NCBI GenBank assembly: GCA_021791895.1
Contig: JAJYVS010000016.1
Span: 1-60,248, forward strand
Source: Actinomycetes bacterium
GTDB lineage: Bacteria; Actinomycetota; Acidimicrobiia; Acidimicrobiales; RAAP-2
DNA: 60,248 bases
Direction of reading: 5' to 3'
Numbering within the stretch: position 1 is the stretch's first letter; every line of letters begins with the position of its first letter. Positions 1 through 8,415 of the stretch are shown one piece after another. The translations under genes were made by a program, and so were the position numbers. Below the pieces are notes generated by a model that ran no database searches, had not been told where the DNA came from, and saw only the letters and a program-made list of their open reading frames with translations.

Positions 1-633
1 CTCGCGCGGGATGCTCTGGGTGAACCACGCCCGTACCTTGTCTTCTTCGGTCGCGTCCTGCGGATCGATGACGAAGTCCACCCGCCACTGACGGCGTAGG
101 CGGCCGCCTCTGCTCCCGTGGATGAGGCGTTCGTCGAAGACGATGACATCGCCAGGAGTCGTGGCGAGAGCAGTTCCGACAAGCGCACCGGGGTCGGGGA
201 GCGGCTGGTCGGGGCGTACGTGCGAACCTGGGAGCACCCGCAGGGCTCCCGAGGAGTCGTCGAGGGGCTCGAGGTAGGCAACCACGCCGATGCTCGGGAT
301 GTCGTGACGACTGTCTCTGTGCCAGCCAGTGTCCGCCTGGTACCAGGTTCCCTTCGCCCTCCCGGGTAGCACCGCTCGTCCCACGAGCTCCGCAGCGATC
401 GGCGCGAAGTGATCGAGCAGGATCATGCTGCTGGGCGTGTGCTCACACATCATGGGCGCATACCGGAAGGTGACGGTTCCGGTGCCCTGCTCGAGATGCT
501 GGAGGGCACCTCGTCCCTCCGAGAATGCCTCGTCGACGAGCTGGTCGAACTCCTCGGCCAGCGGCTTCACGTGGATCTCGCCCGGCAGGACGACAAAGCC
601 GTCCCGACGAAATTGGTCGGATTGGCCGGGCAC
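1..633 (-). CDS. Phytanoyl-CoA dioxygenase (PhyH) family protein, 3' part cut by window edge
   Basis: The 211 visible codons start at a GTG (633) and run off the left edge without a stop. Visible features fit a non-haem Fe(II)/2-oxoglutarate oxygenase: WHRD near residues 104-107 gives the H-x-D iron ligands (His105, Asp107), LIHGS near 170-174 gives the distal His172, and an Arg about 10 residues later can bind 2-oxoglutarate. LEPLDDSSGALRVLPGSH is the typical PhyH core strand. PhyH proteins hydroxylate acyl-CoAs or other small substrates; the substrate cannot be read here. The gene lies 16 bases downstream of the crotonase gene on the same strand, so both are probably co-transcribed. An in-frame ATG lies about 60 codons further in, but the conserved N-terminal strand argues for the GTG. 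Confidence 0.85.
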   Translation of the reverse strand, partial: MPGQSDQFRRDGFVVLPGEIHVKPLAEEFDQLVDEAFSEGRGALQHLEQGTGTVTFRYAPMMCEHTPSSMILLDHFAPIAAELVGRAVLPGRAKGTWYQADTGWHRDSRHDIPSIGVVAYLEPLDDSSGALRVLPGSHVRPDQPLPDPGALVGTALATTPGDVIVFDERLIHGSRGGRLRRQWRVDFVIDPQDATEEDKVRAWFTQSIPRE

Positions 634-649
634 TGAGCAGGACCCCTGG

Positions 650-1450
650 CTAGAGGAAGTCGGGCAGATCGTGGGAGATGCGCCCTTGCCATCGTGGCGC
701 GCGCTTCTCGAGAAAGGCCATGGTCCCTTCCCGGGAGTCCGGGGTCCTGGTCGTGAAGGTGAACAACTGACCTTCCCGGCGTCGGAACTCCCTCAGATCG
801 ATGCCGATCCCCTCCCAGAGCAGCTGCTTGGAGATGGCCACCGGAATTGGTGCCGCGTTGGCGGCGATGTCCTGGGCGAGTGCCATCGACTCGCTGAGCA
901 CTCGATCGGCCGGGAACGCCTTGGTCGCCACCCCGTACTCGACGGCCTCGAGGCCCGAGAACGTGCGTCCCGACATCAACAGCTCCGCGGCCTTGGACAA
1001 CCCGCACAGCCGGGCCAGGATGACATGGGACGCGAGCTCGGGCAGCACCCCTCGGCGGGCGAAGGCGAACGCGAGCTTGGCGTCCTCGGCCACGTACCGG
1101 ATGTCCGCCTGCAGGGGCCACGTGAGGCCGGCCCCCACGGCCGGGCCGTTGATGGCGGCGATGACCGGCTTGCAAATCTCCATGGGCAGCTTGCGGCGCA
1201 GATCGGGGTTGGCTCGACCCCAGCCAGCACCGAACTGTCCGCCCGAGCCCAGGTCCGCGCCGGCACAGAACCCTCGGCCGGCTCCGGTCACTACGACCGC
1301 CCGAACGTCGTCGTCTTCGTCGGCTTCCGCCATAGCGTCATCCATTTCGGCCCCCATCTGCGCCGTCATGGCGTTGAGCTTCTCAGGTCGATTGAGGGTG
1401 ACCACCGCGACTCCGTCTTCCACGCGGTAAAGGATCTGTTCGTAGTCCAC
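650..1450 (-). CDS. Enoyl-CoA hydratase/isomerase (crotonase) family protein, atypical active site
   Basis: This 266-residue crotonase-fold protein has the NRPEKLNAM signature near the N-terminus, GRGFCAGADL for the first oxyanion-hole strand and GPAVGAGLTW for the second. The GTG at 1450 is chosen because GGGAGGAGGA lies 5 bases upstream; a longer frame to 1531 has no such site. Aligned by eye to rat mitochondrial hydratase, both catalytic Glu positions are replaced (the GGGCELAMMCD equivalent reads GAGLTWPLQAD, and the QPEILLG equivalent has no Glu). Classical hydration of enoyl-CoA is therefore doubtful, and an isomerase, hydrolase or other CoA-thioester role is likelier. It probably forms a transcription unit with the PhyH gene downstream. 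Confidence 0.9.
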   Translation of the reverse strand: MDYEQILYRVEDGVAVVTLNRPEKLNAMTAQMGAEMDDAMAEADEDDDVRAVVVTGAGRGFCAGADLGSGGQFGAGWGRANPDLRRKLPMEICKPVIAAINGPAVGAGLTWPLQADIRYVAEDAKLAFAFARRGVLPELASHVILARLCGLSKAAELLMSGRTFSGLEAVEYGVATKAFPADRVLSESMALAQDIAANAAPIPVAISKQLLWEGIGIDLREFRRREGQLFTFTTRTPDSREGTMAFLEKRAPRWQGRISHDLPDFL

Positions 1451-1713
1451 TCGATCCTCCTCCCAACTCAGCATGGCCTCAGGACCTCGGACAGGCCTGC
1501 CACCTACTCCCGCACGATATTGCACCGGCACCGAATGCCGATCACCGGGTCGTGGCCCTGAGTCCGCTGGCCCGTGGCGGGGTGTGCGCCTCGAACAACC
1601 GCGCGGGACCTTCGCCTCTGGTCGCCCTCATCGTGATGTTCAATCCTGGTTCGGAGGCTGCCCGGCGGGTGGATCTCGCCGTCGATCGCGCGGAGGTAGA
1701 GGAGGCTCACAGC

Positions 1714-3498
1714 ATGACCGTGGGAACAGTTGGGAACTCGCCCCTGCCAGCCCCCGCCCGCCGAGGCGGAATGTCCCTCTTGTGGAGGCGTGAGGTCCAG
1801 GGTTACCCGTCAACCAGGGCTCGGCTCTCGTATCTGGCGATCGTGGTGCTCGTCACCATCGTCCTCTACTACGAGGCGTATGCGCCCGGCGGGGTCTCCC
1901 CTCTGATCCTTGCGCACTACAAGATGTCGTTCCTCTACTACTTGAACCTGCTCGTGGTGGGATCCGCCTTCGGCGCTTTGGCCACTTGGCTCGGCGGTAT
2001 CTCCGACAAGATCGGCCGGGCCAATCTGGTGATCTGGGGACAACTCGTGGTGGCGTTGATCACCCTCTTCGGTATCCCGCACGCCGCTTCCAAGCTTTGG
2101 TACGCCGTCGCGGTCACGGCCATTGGGATGATCGAAGGGGTGATTTTGGTCGCCTCACCTGCCTTGGTTCGGGACTTCTCTCCGCAGATGGGCCGAGCGA
2201 GTGCAATGGGATTCTGGACGCTCGGTCCGGTGGCAGGGAGCCTGACGGTCAGCATCGTCGCCAACCACACCTTGTCCCACCTGCACCCCTGGCAGGATCA
2301 GTTCGTCATCGCCGGCGTCGCCGGCCTGGTCATGTTCGTCATCTCAATTGTTTTTCTCCGTGAGCTGTCGCCACGGGTCCGCGACCAGCGAATGGTCTCG
2401 GTCCGGGACCGGGTCCTGATCGAGGCTAGGGCCCTCGGACTCAAGGTTGAACGATTGCTCGAGCATCCGATCCGTCAGATGTTGCGATGGGACCTGGTTT
2501 TGTCGGGCCTCGGGATCAGTCTGTTCCTCTTGATCTACTACGCCGCGGTCGGCTTCTTCACGATCTACTTCGTCACCACGTACAACATGACCACGGCCCA
2601 GGCCAATGGCATCAACACCTGGGGTTGGGGCTTCAACTGCGGTGCTCTCGTGGTGATGGGAGTGCTTTCGGACCGGCTCCGAGTTCGCAAGCCCTTCATG
2701 CTTGTCGGTGCGCTCGGCACTCTGGCCATGACGCTCGTCTTCGTGTGGGAGGCGAAGAACGCTCAACTCAGCTACTACGACCTTGTCGTGATGGTGAGCA
2801 TCCTGTTCGTCTTCCTGGGCGTCGCCTACGCACCCTGGATGGCCCACTACACGGAGGCCATCGAGGCTAAGAATCCGGCACTGACCGCGACCGGGCTCGC
2901 CGTCTGGGGGTGGATTTTGCGGATCGTCGTCGCCTTGGCCACCCTCGCGGTACCTCACGTGGTGACGAGCGTGACGCCACTGGTCGAGAACGCCCCCGCC
3001 GCGACCCAGGCGGCCCTCCTCGAGCAGGGCAACACCTACTTGACGCGCAATGAGGTCCCTCCGGTCGCCTACGTGACCCAACTGAAGGCGATCGGTCCCC
3101 CAGGGAAGGCATTCGCCCTGTTGCTTACCCACCAACCCGTACCGACCAGCCTGGCCCCCCAGCTGACGGGTTTGGTCGACTTCGGCAAGGCGATGGCGCT
3201 GTACAACGCGGGCAAGCCGGTGCCCCCAGCGCTCACCTCCGATTTGGCAAAGAGCTCGCCCCAGCTCTCGACGCTCTACGGCCAGCTGACCGGTCTCATT
3301 GCGGCCAAGAACGCGGCCCCTGGGGAGTGGCAGGATTGGTGGTGGGTGTGCGTCGGTGGTGAAGCGATCTTCATCCTCGTGCTCCTGTTCAACATCAAAG
3401 GTCGGTGGCGCCCGTCGTTGGCTCGGCGGGACATCGCGGACTACGAGGCAAAGGTCCAGGCCGAGCTGGAGACGATTTCGGGTTCCAAGGCCGCCTGA
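1714..3498 (+). CDS. MFS transporter with a large loop before the last membrane helix
   Basis: This 594-residue polytopic protein has about twelve hydrophobic segments and an MFS loop 2-3 motif (GGISDKIGRAN). The ATG at 1714 is preceded by GGAGG; longer in-frame starts upstream have no ribosome site. The second half resembles metabolite:proton symporters of the sugar/organic acid branch. A hydrophilic stretch of roughly 130 residues, rich in Ala, Pro, Gln and Leu, sits between the eleventh and last helices (about residues 430-560) and would face the outside or periplasm-like space. That makes it longer than the usual 400-450 residues. The substrate is unknown, and no catabolic partner lies next to it. 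Confidence 0.88.
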   Translation: MTVGTVGNSPLPAPARRGGMSLLWRREVQGYPSTRARLSYLAIVVLVTIVLYYEAYAPGGVSPLILAHYKMSFLYYLNLLVVGSAFGALATWLGGISDKIGRANLVIWGQLVVALITLFGIPHAASKLWYAVAVTAIGMIEGVILVASPALVRDFSPQMGRASAMGFWTLGPVAGSLTVSIVANHTLSHLHPWQDQFVIAGVAGLVMFVISIVFLRELSPRVRDQRMVSVRDRVLIEARALGLKVERLLEHPIRQMLRWDLVLSGLGISLFLLIYYAAVGFFTIYFVTTYNMTTAQANGINTWGWGFNCGALVVMGVLSDRLRVRKPFMLVGALGTLAMTLVFVWEAKNAQLSYYDLVVMVSILFVFLGVAYAPWMAHYTEAIEAKNPALTATGLAVWGWILRIVVALATLAVPHVVTSVTPLVENAPAATQAALLEQGNTYLTRNEVPPVAYVTQLKAIGPPGKAFALLLTHQPVPTSLAPQLTGLVDFGKAMALYNAGKPVPPALTSDLAKSSPQLSTLYGQLTGLIAAKNAAPGEWQDWWWVCVGGEAIFILVLLFNIKGRWRPSLARRDIADYEAKVQAELETISGSKAA

Positions 3499-3917
3499 TT
3501 GAAGCCAACGAGTTCTTTGGGTCGTCATGTGCGTCCTCGGAGCGTGCAAGGTCGGGCTTCGATGGTCGGCGATTCGATCAGGAATGCGGAGAGAGCCGAG
3601 CCCGGCCGGGGAACGGACCGCTCCTGCCGGTAGCGGAACCGTTCCCGTGGCATCGGGTTTCCCGGCCGCTCGGACCGGGCTGGACCAAGAAAGCAGACGC
3701 GGCGGACGGAGCACCGGCGAGGGGAATCCGTAGAAGGTTCGAGTCCGACGGCCGTGTCCAAGGCGCCTCTCGTCGCACTCCTCGGAGCCCGGGACCCGGC
3801 CGCGCCTCGGCATTCTGCTGAACGGGAAACCGGCTTTTCTGCCTCACCCCGTAATCACACCTCGGTTGGCGGGTCTAACCCTGAGTACCCCAGATGGGGT
3901 CCGAGACCGAGGAGGTT
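3499..3917. other. Intergenic region, no gene seen
   Basis: About 420 bases between the MFS gene and the secreted repeat protein. Open frames exist on both strands but none has a ribosome site or a recognisable product. No convincing promoter or hairpin terminator was found. Confidence 0.6.
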
Positions 3918-3920
3918 ATG

Positions 3921-5048
3921 ATGCCCAAGCGAACAATCGGCACGAAAGCCCTGGTCGTCCTGGCGGTGGTGGCAATTGCGGGGGGGACCGCCGGCCTGCT
4001 GAGCGCCGAGCACCCGTCGGCCGCACACAGCGAGAGCACCTCCTCCGTATCCGCGGCGCACCATCCGAGCTCACCGAGAGTCGTCACCCCAGAGGTCCAG
4101 AAGGTCCGCGAGGGGTGCGCGGCGGCCTGCGGGGCCACGGTGAGCACGCCGACCAGCGCGAGTGCGACGACCGACTCCGGTTCGTCCTCGGGGGCTCCGG
4201 GCGGTGGAAACGGCGGGGTACCGGGACCCGGATACTCCGCCGGTGTGGTCGCATCACCGAACTCTGGGACTGCAGGAACCGTTGTCACACTGACAGGAAC
4301 CGGGTTCCCCCCGTCCTTCCTCCAGCGGGGCACGATCCTGGTTCGATTCGCCAACGGTGCCAACCCTTCATTCGGTTCGGCCACCGTGACCCCCTCCGGA
4401 GCTCTCACAGGAACGATTTCCGTCACCTCGGGGGACGCCCAAGGGTCGAACCCGGTCGATGTCATGGAGGACTACGCCTGCGGAGTCGTGATCTGCCGCA
4501 TCGGTGCTGTGGCGTCCTTCTCGGTCACCGCCCCGGTTGTGTACACCTACACGGGCCAGGTTGGGAGCTGGTACCAGATCCCGTTGCAGAAGGTTCCCAA
4601 CGAGAGTGTCGAGGGGCTCCCAGACGCCACGAAGGTGGGGAGGCTCGTCTTCACCACCAACGACCCCTACTATCAGGCGTTGAACGGTGCCACGCTCAAC
4701 GTGTGGCGGGCCCCGAACGAGTTCCCGGGTGAGCTGATCGTCCACAACGGAGACCAGGGTCCGCAGCCGGTCTACGGGACCTGGGTGTACACCCCCTTCT
4801 ATGCCGTGACCTGGCAGGGGGCGTGGAGCCAAATGCGGCTCACCACCAATGTCTCGGTCGAGAACTTCTCCGATGCTCACCTCGAGGGGCAGGGGACCAA
4901 TTTCGAAACTGACGACCCCTACTACTCCGCCCTCGACGGAGACACCATCGACATCTGGCAGGCGAGCACGGAGTTCGGCAACGTGCTCGTGGCCCACAAC
5001 GGAGACCAGGGTCCGCAGCCGGTCTACGGGACCTGGCTCCTGCCCTGA
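3921..5048 (+). CDS. Secreted protein with an IPT-like domain and two C-terminal repeats, unknown function
   Basis: This 375-residue protein begins with a typical signal peptide: basic MPKRTIGTK followed by a hydrophobic run to about residue 27. GGAGG lies 5 bases before the ATG at 3921 (another ATG is directly in front of it). Residues 30-105 are a low-complexity Ser/Thr/Gly/Pro linker. Residues 108-205 resemble an immunoglobulin-like IPT/TIG fold (SPNSGTAGTVVTLTGTGF). Two related units follow at about 244-288 and 328-372, each with DPYY, a Trp in VWRA or IWQA, and an identical HNGDQGPQPVYGTW ending. Export and cell-surface or extracellular binding are likely; no enzyme motif is visible. The fused sigma factor gene starts 118 bases downstream on the same strand, so the two may be functionally linked. 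Confidence 0.82.
   Translation: MPKRTIGTKALVVLAVVAIAGGTAGLLSAEHPSAAHSESTSSVSAAHHPSSPRVVTPEVQKVREGCAAACGATVSTPTSASATTDSGSSSGAPGGGNGGVPGPGYSAGVVASPNSGTAGTVVTLTGTGFPPSFLQRGTILVRFANGANPSFGSATVTPSGALTGTISVTSGDAQGSNPVDVMEDYACGVVICRIGAVASFSVTAPVVYTYTGQVGSWYQIPLQKVPNESVEGLPDATKVGRLVFTTNDPYYQALNGATLNVWRAPNEFPGELIVHNGDQGPQPVYGTWVYTPFYAVTWQGAWSQMRLTTNVSVENFSDAHLEGQGTNFETDDPYYSALDGDTIDIWQASTEFGNVLVAHNGDQGPQPVYGTWLLP
4743..5036 (+). repeat. 42-bp exact direct repeat inside the secreted repeat protein
   Basis: The block starting CACAACGGAGACCAGGGT occurs at 4743-4784 and again, identical over 42 bases, at 4995-5036. It encodes HNGDQGPQPVYGTW. The surrounding repeat units are only partly similar, so this part has either been homogenised by gene conversion or is under strong constraint. 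Confidence 0.9.
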
Positions 5049-5166
5049 CCGATCGCACCCAAGCTCAGGATCTGAGCTGAGGCGAGTGCCCGGAGCGGTT
5101 TGTGTCCGGGCACCCGCCTGTGGTGCGTTCCCGGATCCGAAGAAGAAGAATGGACCCACATTCCTC

Positions 5167-6393
5167 ATGAGCGGGGCAGACGAAGGCGATCGGAGGTCGC
5201 TTTCGGGCGACGAGCCGGACGAAGTCCTGGCCACGGCGGCCAAGGCAGGGGACGACGACGCGTTCGGCGCCCTCTACCGGCGTCATGCCCCCAGCCTCTT
5301 CGACTTCCTCACCCGGACCGTGCGCGATCGGACGACCGCCGAGGATCTGTTGCAGTCGACGTTCGTCCGTGCGATCGAGCGCCGAAGTGACCTCCGAGAA
5401 CCGGCAAAGGTCCGGTCCTGGCTCTTTTCCATCGCCCATCACCTCGCCATGAACCATCTGACACGCACCCGGCCCACCGAAGTGATCCAAGAGCAATCCC
5501 TGCGATCAGAGGAATCCGAGCCCGAAGCCGCCCTTCGCGCAGGCGAGGCCGCGGAACTGGTCTGGGCTGCGGCGGCAGCCCTCGAGGCTCGCCAGTACGC
5601 GGTTCTCGACCTCTCGTTGCGCCAGCAGCTCTCGACAGTCGAGGTCGCCGAGGCTCTCGAGGTCAACCCCCGTCATGCTGCGGTCGTGCTCCATCGGGCC
5701 AAGGAGGCACTTGCCGGGGCGGTTCGTGCGCTGTTGGTCGCTCGAAGTGCGGAGCGGTGCGACCGTTTGGCGGCGCTGGTGCCGACGATCCCTCGGAGCT
5801 TCAGTCCCACGCTACGCGTCCGCGTGGATCACCATCTTCGCCGGTGCCTGCACTGCAAGAGTCTCGCAAGCAAGCTCAGTTCCCCAGAAGCCCTCCTGGC
5901 CGGACTTCCTCCGATCGCCCTACCTGCTCACCTGATCTCGAGGGGATGGGCCAGGGTCCTCGGTCGAACCGGGCATGGCTTGGTGACGCCACCGTTGGAC
6001 GGAGGTGACGACGCGCCGCCACGCGAATCCTTCCGAGCAGGTCGGCGCGGGATCGGGCGTCGTTTTGTCGTGCTCGGCGTGGCCGTGCTCGCGATCCTCG
6101 GGACGGGCGTGGCGGTCGGTATCGGTACGGGCGGCCCAAGCCACCGACCGCTCAGGTCTCCTGGTCCGATCTCGGCGCTGCGAACGACGACGTCTACGAC
6201 TTCTCCGCCCACGACCACGACGCCAACGCCTCCCAGCAGCACGGCCGCCGTGCCACGCCCGCCTCCCTCCAGCAGCACGACCGAGCCACCGACGACGACG
6301 ACCACGACCGAGCCACCGACGACGACGACCACGACCGAGCCACCAACGACGACCACGACCTTTCCGCCGATTACCACGACTACGATTCGTTAG
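5167..6393 (+). CDS. ECF sigma factor fused to a zinc anti-sigma-like segment, a membrane helix and an extracellular Thr/Pro tail
   Basis: This is a 408-residue protein. Residues 30-105 match sigma-70 region 2 (AFGALYRRHAPSLFDF, AEDLLQSTFVRAI, RSWLFSIAHHLAMNHL). Residues 130-195 match region 4 with its helix-turn-helix (STVEVAEALEVNPRHAAVVLHRAKEAL). Residues 199-240 look like a zinc-binding anti-sigma domain, with His223-x3-Cys227-x2-Cys230 after RCDRLAALVP. A single hydrophobic segment at about 299-320 follows basic residues, and the last 80 residues are Thr/Pro rich with PPTTTTTTE repeats. It would be a membrane-tethered sigma factor whose DNA-binding part is held inside. Fused sigma/anti-sigma ECF groups are known in Actinobacteria. 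How it is released is not visible; proteolysis is the obvious idea. No separate anti-sigma gene follows. Confidence 0.88.
   Translation: MSGADEGDRRSLSGDEPDEVLATAAKAGDDDAFGALYRRHAPSLFDFLTRTVRDRTTAEDLLQSTFVRAIERRSDLREPAKVRSWLFSIAHHLAMNHLTRTRPTEVIQEQSLRSEESEPEAALRAGEAAELVWAAAAALEARQYAVLDLSLRQQLSTVEVAEALEVNPRHAAVVLHRAKEALAGAVRALLVARSAERCDRLAALVPTIPRSFSPTLRVRVDHHLRRCLHCKSLASKLSSPEALLAGLPPIALPAHLISRGWARVLGRTGHGLVTPPLDGGDDAPPRESFRAGRRGIGRRFVVLGVAVLAILGTGVAVGIGTGGPSHRPLRSPGPISALRTTTSTTSPPTTTTPTPPSSTAAVPRPPPSSSTTEPPTTTTTTEPPTTTTTTEPPTTTTTFPPITTTTIR
6283..6363 (+). repeat. 27-bp tandem repeat encoding the extracellular Thr/Pro tail
   Basis: Units starting GAGCCACC lie at 6283, 6310 and 6337 (period 27; the third is shortened) and encode EPPTTTTTT. 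This is a coding microrepeat in the tail of the ECF fusion and is likely to vary in copy number between strains. Confidence 0.85.
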
Positions 6394-6430
6394 GAGAAAT
6401 CAGCGAATCAGCGAAGTCCGACGCGAGCAT

Positions 6431-6471
6431 GATCTCGACCGAGATCGGTGAGCGGGATTCGGTGGTTTTTT
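6431..6471 (+). terminator. Possible weak terminator after the ECF fusion gene
   Basis: A 7-bp inverted repeat (GATCTCG/CGAGATC, 6431-6446) is followed 20 bases later by six T residues (6466-6471). The gap to the T run is too long for a canonical intrinsic terminator, so this is only a suggestion. Confidence 0.25.
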
Positions 6472-6508
6472 CGGATCAGCGGCAGGGTCGGACAACGAGG
6501 AGACAGCT

Positions 6509-7261
6509 TTGAGGCCCACGGTGTTCGTTCACGGCAACCCTGAGACCGCCGCCATCTGGGGCCCCCTGATCGAAGTGCTCGATTTGGACGATGTCGTCAC
6601 GTTGTCCCCGCCAGGTTTCGGTGCCCCGTTGCCGGCTGGATTCGGGTCGACGAGCGACGACTATTTGGCGTGGCTGGTGAATGAGCTCGAGAGGATGCCC
6701 CAACCGGTCGACCTCGTTGGCCACGATTGGGGTGGGGGACACGTGATCCGAGTCGTTATCGAGCGGTCGGATCTCGTCAGCTCGTGGGTGACCGACATCG
6801 CAGGATGCATGGCTCCGGACTATGTCTGGCACGACATGGCCCGGATATGGCAGACGAGCGGCGCCGGGGAGGAGGCAGTCGCCGCAATGCTGGCTACGTC
6901 GCTGCCCGACAGGGTCCAGATGTACGAGTCGCTTGGCATGACTGCGGAGGTCGCGCTCGAGGTCGCCCGAGCCACGAACGAGGAGATGGGGAACTCCATC
7001 CTCGCCCTCTACCGCTCCGCTGCTCAGCCGGCCATGGCGCAGCTGGGCGCCCGCCTGAGCGAGGCTTCGGGTCGGCCCGGGCTCGTGGTCATCCCCACCG
7101 AAGATCCCTACACCGGAGGCGAAGATCGTGCTCGCTGGGCGGCCGACAGGGCCGGGGCCCAGGTGGCCGTCCTCCCCGGACTGGGACACTGGTGGATGAT
7201 GCAGGATCCAGACGTTGGCGCCGCAGCCCTGCGGAGCTTCTGGTCCTCGCTGGACAGGTAG
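6509..7261 (+). CDS. Alpha/beta hydrolase, haloalkane dehalogenase/epoxide hydrolase-like
   Basis: This 250-residue protein carries HGNPETAAIW near residue 8 (oxyanion-hole HGNP) and VGHDWGGGH at about 71-79. The nucleophile is Asp in G-H-D-W-G, as in haloalkane dehalogenases and epoxide hydrolases, not Ser. A late Asp/Glu (TEDPY) and GLGHWW give the remaining acid and the catalytic His. The start is a TTG at 6509 preceded by GAGGAG. The substrate is unknown; alpha/beta hydrolases with this nucleophile cleave C-halogen or epoxide bonds through an ester intermediate. It lies alone, upstream of another hydrolase gene 137 bases away. Confidence 0.87.
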   Translation: MRPTVFVHGNPETAAIWGPLIEVLDLDDVVTLSPPGFGAPLPAGFGSTSDDYLAWLVNELERMPQPVDLVGHDWGGGHVIRVVIERSDLVSSWVTDIAGCMAPDYVWHDMARIWQTSGAGEEAVAAMLATSLPDRVQMYESLGMTAEVALEVARATNEEMGNSILALYRSAAQPAMAQLGARLSEASGRPGLVVIPTEDPYTGGEDRARWAADRAGAQVAVLPGLGHWWMMQDPDVGAAALRSFWSSLDR

Positions 7262-7398
7262 CTCGGCCTCGGGGCCGGGGAGCGCGTGGAGCGCTTCACC
7301 GGTGGCCGACCGAACCGTGCTTCTTCGGGCCTACTCGGGCGGCGATCAAGGGTCAGTTCCGCGAGCCCTCCTCTTCCGCCTTCAGTAGGGTTTGGACC

Positions 7399-8331
7399 AT
7401 GCCCGTTGATCCCCAGGTCAGGATGATCCTCGACCAGATGGAAGCACAAGGCGCGCCACCGATCAGTGAGCTCACCCCGGCGGAGGCCAGAGCAGCGATG
7501 GCGAACCTGGCCGCTCTCGGGAAGTACCCCGACGAACGTGCTCCCACCGAGGACCGGACCATCCCCGGTCCTGGTGGCGGGATCCCGGTTCGGATCTACC
7601 GACCCAACTCGGACATCCCGTTACCGGTCGTCGTGTTCATGCACGGCGGAGGGTGGGTGATCGGCAACGTCGACACCCATGACTCGGTCTGCCAGCAGTT
7701 GGCGACCTCGGTGCCGGCTGTCGTTGTCAGTGTCGACTACCGCCTGGCCCCCGAGTATCCGTACCCGGCAGCGGTCGAGGACTGCATGGCCGCCACCAAC
7801 TGGGTGCACGAGCACGCCGAGGAGCTCGGAGCCGACGGCGACCGCCTGGCCGTCGCGGGCGACAGTGCCGGTGGCAACTTGGCCGCCGTGGTGAGCATAA
7901 AGGCTCGGGATGCTGGCGGCCCGCCGATCAGCTTCCAGGTTCTCGTCTACCCGGCGACCGACTTGACGCGAGCGTCACCGAGTCATGCCGCGAACGGGCA
8001 GGGCTACCTCCTGACGAAGGAGTCCATGGATTGGTTCATCGGACACTACGCGCCAGGGTCGGAGCTCAAGAACCCCGATGTCTCTCCGCTGTTCGCGGAC
8101 AGCCTGGCCGGCCTGCCGCCTGCCCTGGTGATCACGGCGGAGTTCGATCCTCTCCGAGACGAGGGTGAGGCCTATGCCGATCGCCTCCGTGAGTCCGGGG
8201 TGGAAGCGAGAACCTCGCGCTACGACGGCATGATCCACGCCTTCTTCGGGATGGATCTCCTGTTGCCGCAGGCGGCGGAAGCAATTCAAGAGGCGTCCAC
8301 ATCCCTCCGTCAGGCCTTGTATCGGGACTGA
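7399..8331 (+). CDS. Alpha/beta hydrolase, hormone-sensitive-lipase-type carboxylesterase
   Basis: This 310-residue protein has the HSL (bacterial family IV) signatures: HGGGW at 82-86 for the oxyanion hole, GDSAGGN with nucleophile Ser156, DPLRDEG for the acid and HAFFGM for the catalytic His. It should hydrolyse short- to medium-chain carboxylic esters and is cytoplasmic (no signal peptide). The start ATG at 7399 gives the usual family length. It is tandem with the preceding hydrolase gene but separated by 137 bases, so it may have its own promoter. Confidence 0.9.
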   Translation: MPVDPQVRMILDQMEAQGAPPISELTPAEARAAMANLAALGKYPDERAPTEDRTIPGPGGGIPVRIYRPNSDIPLPVVVFMHGGGWVIGNVDTHDSVCQQLATSVPAVVVSVDYRLAPEYPYPAAVEDCMAATNWVHEHAEELGADGDRLAVAGDSAGGNLAAVVSIKARDAGGPPISFQVLVYPATDLTRASPSHAANGQGYLLTKESMDWFIGHYAPGSELKNPDVSPLFADSLAGLPPALVITAEFDPLRDEGEAYADRLRESGVEARTSRYDGMIHAFFGMDLLLPQAAEAIQEASTSLRQALYRD

Positions 8332-8415
8332 GTCGAGCACAGGCCATCCCCGATGGCGCTTGTCTGAAGAGATTGGTGTGCAGGTGAGATCGGATGATGA
8401 TCTGACCGGCTCATG

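Noticed and set aside
3734-3748. GGTTCGAGTCC-like string resembling a tRNA T-arm
   Set aside because: The flanking bases do not form a T stem, and no anticodon arm or pairing acceptor strand lies upstream.
2344-3813. Long open frame on the minus strand opposite the MFS gene
   Set aside because: It is a high-GC shadow of the MFS coding sequence, Arg/His/Pro rich, with no domain and no ribosome site.
6283-6363. Short tandem repeats resembling a CRISPR or minisatellite
   Set aside because: The repeats are contiguous with no spacers, lie in frame and encode the Thr/Pro tail of the ECF fusion.
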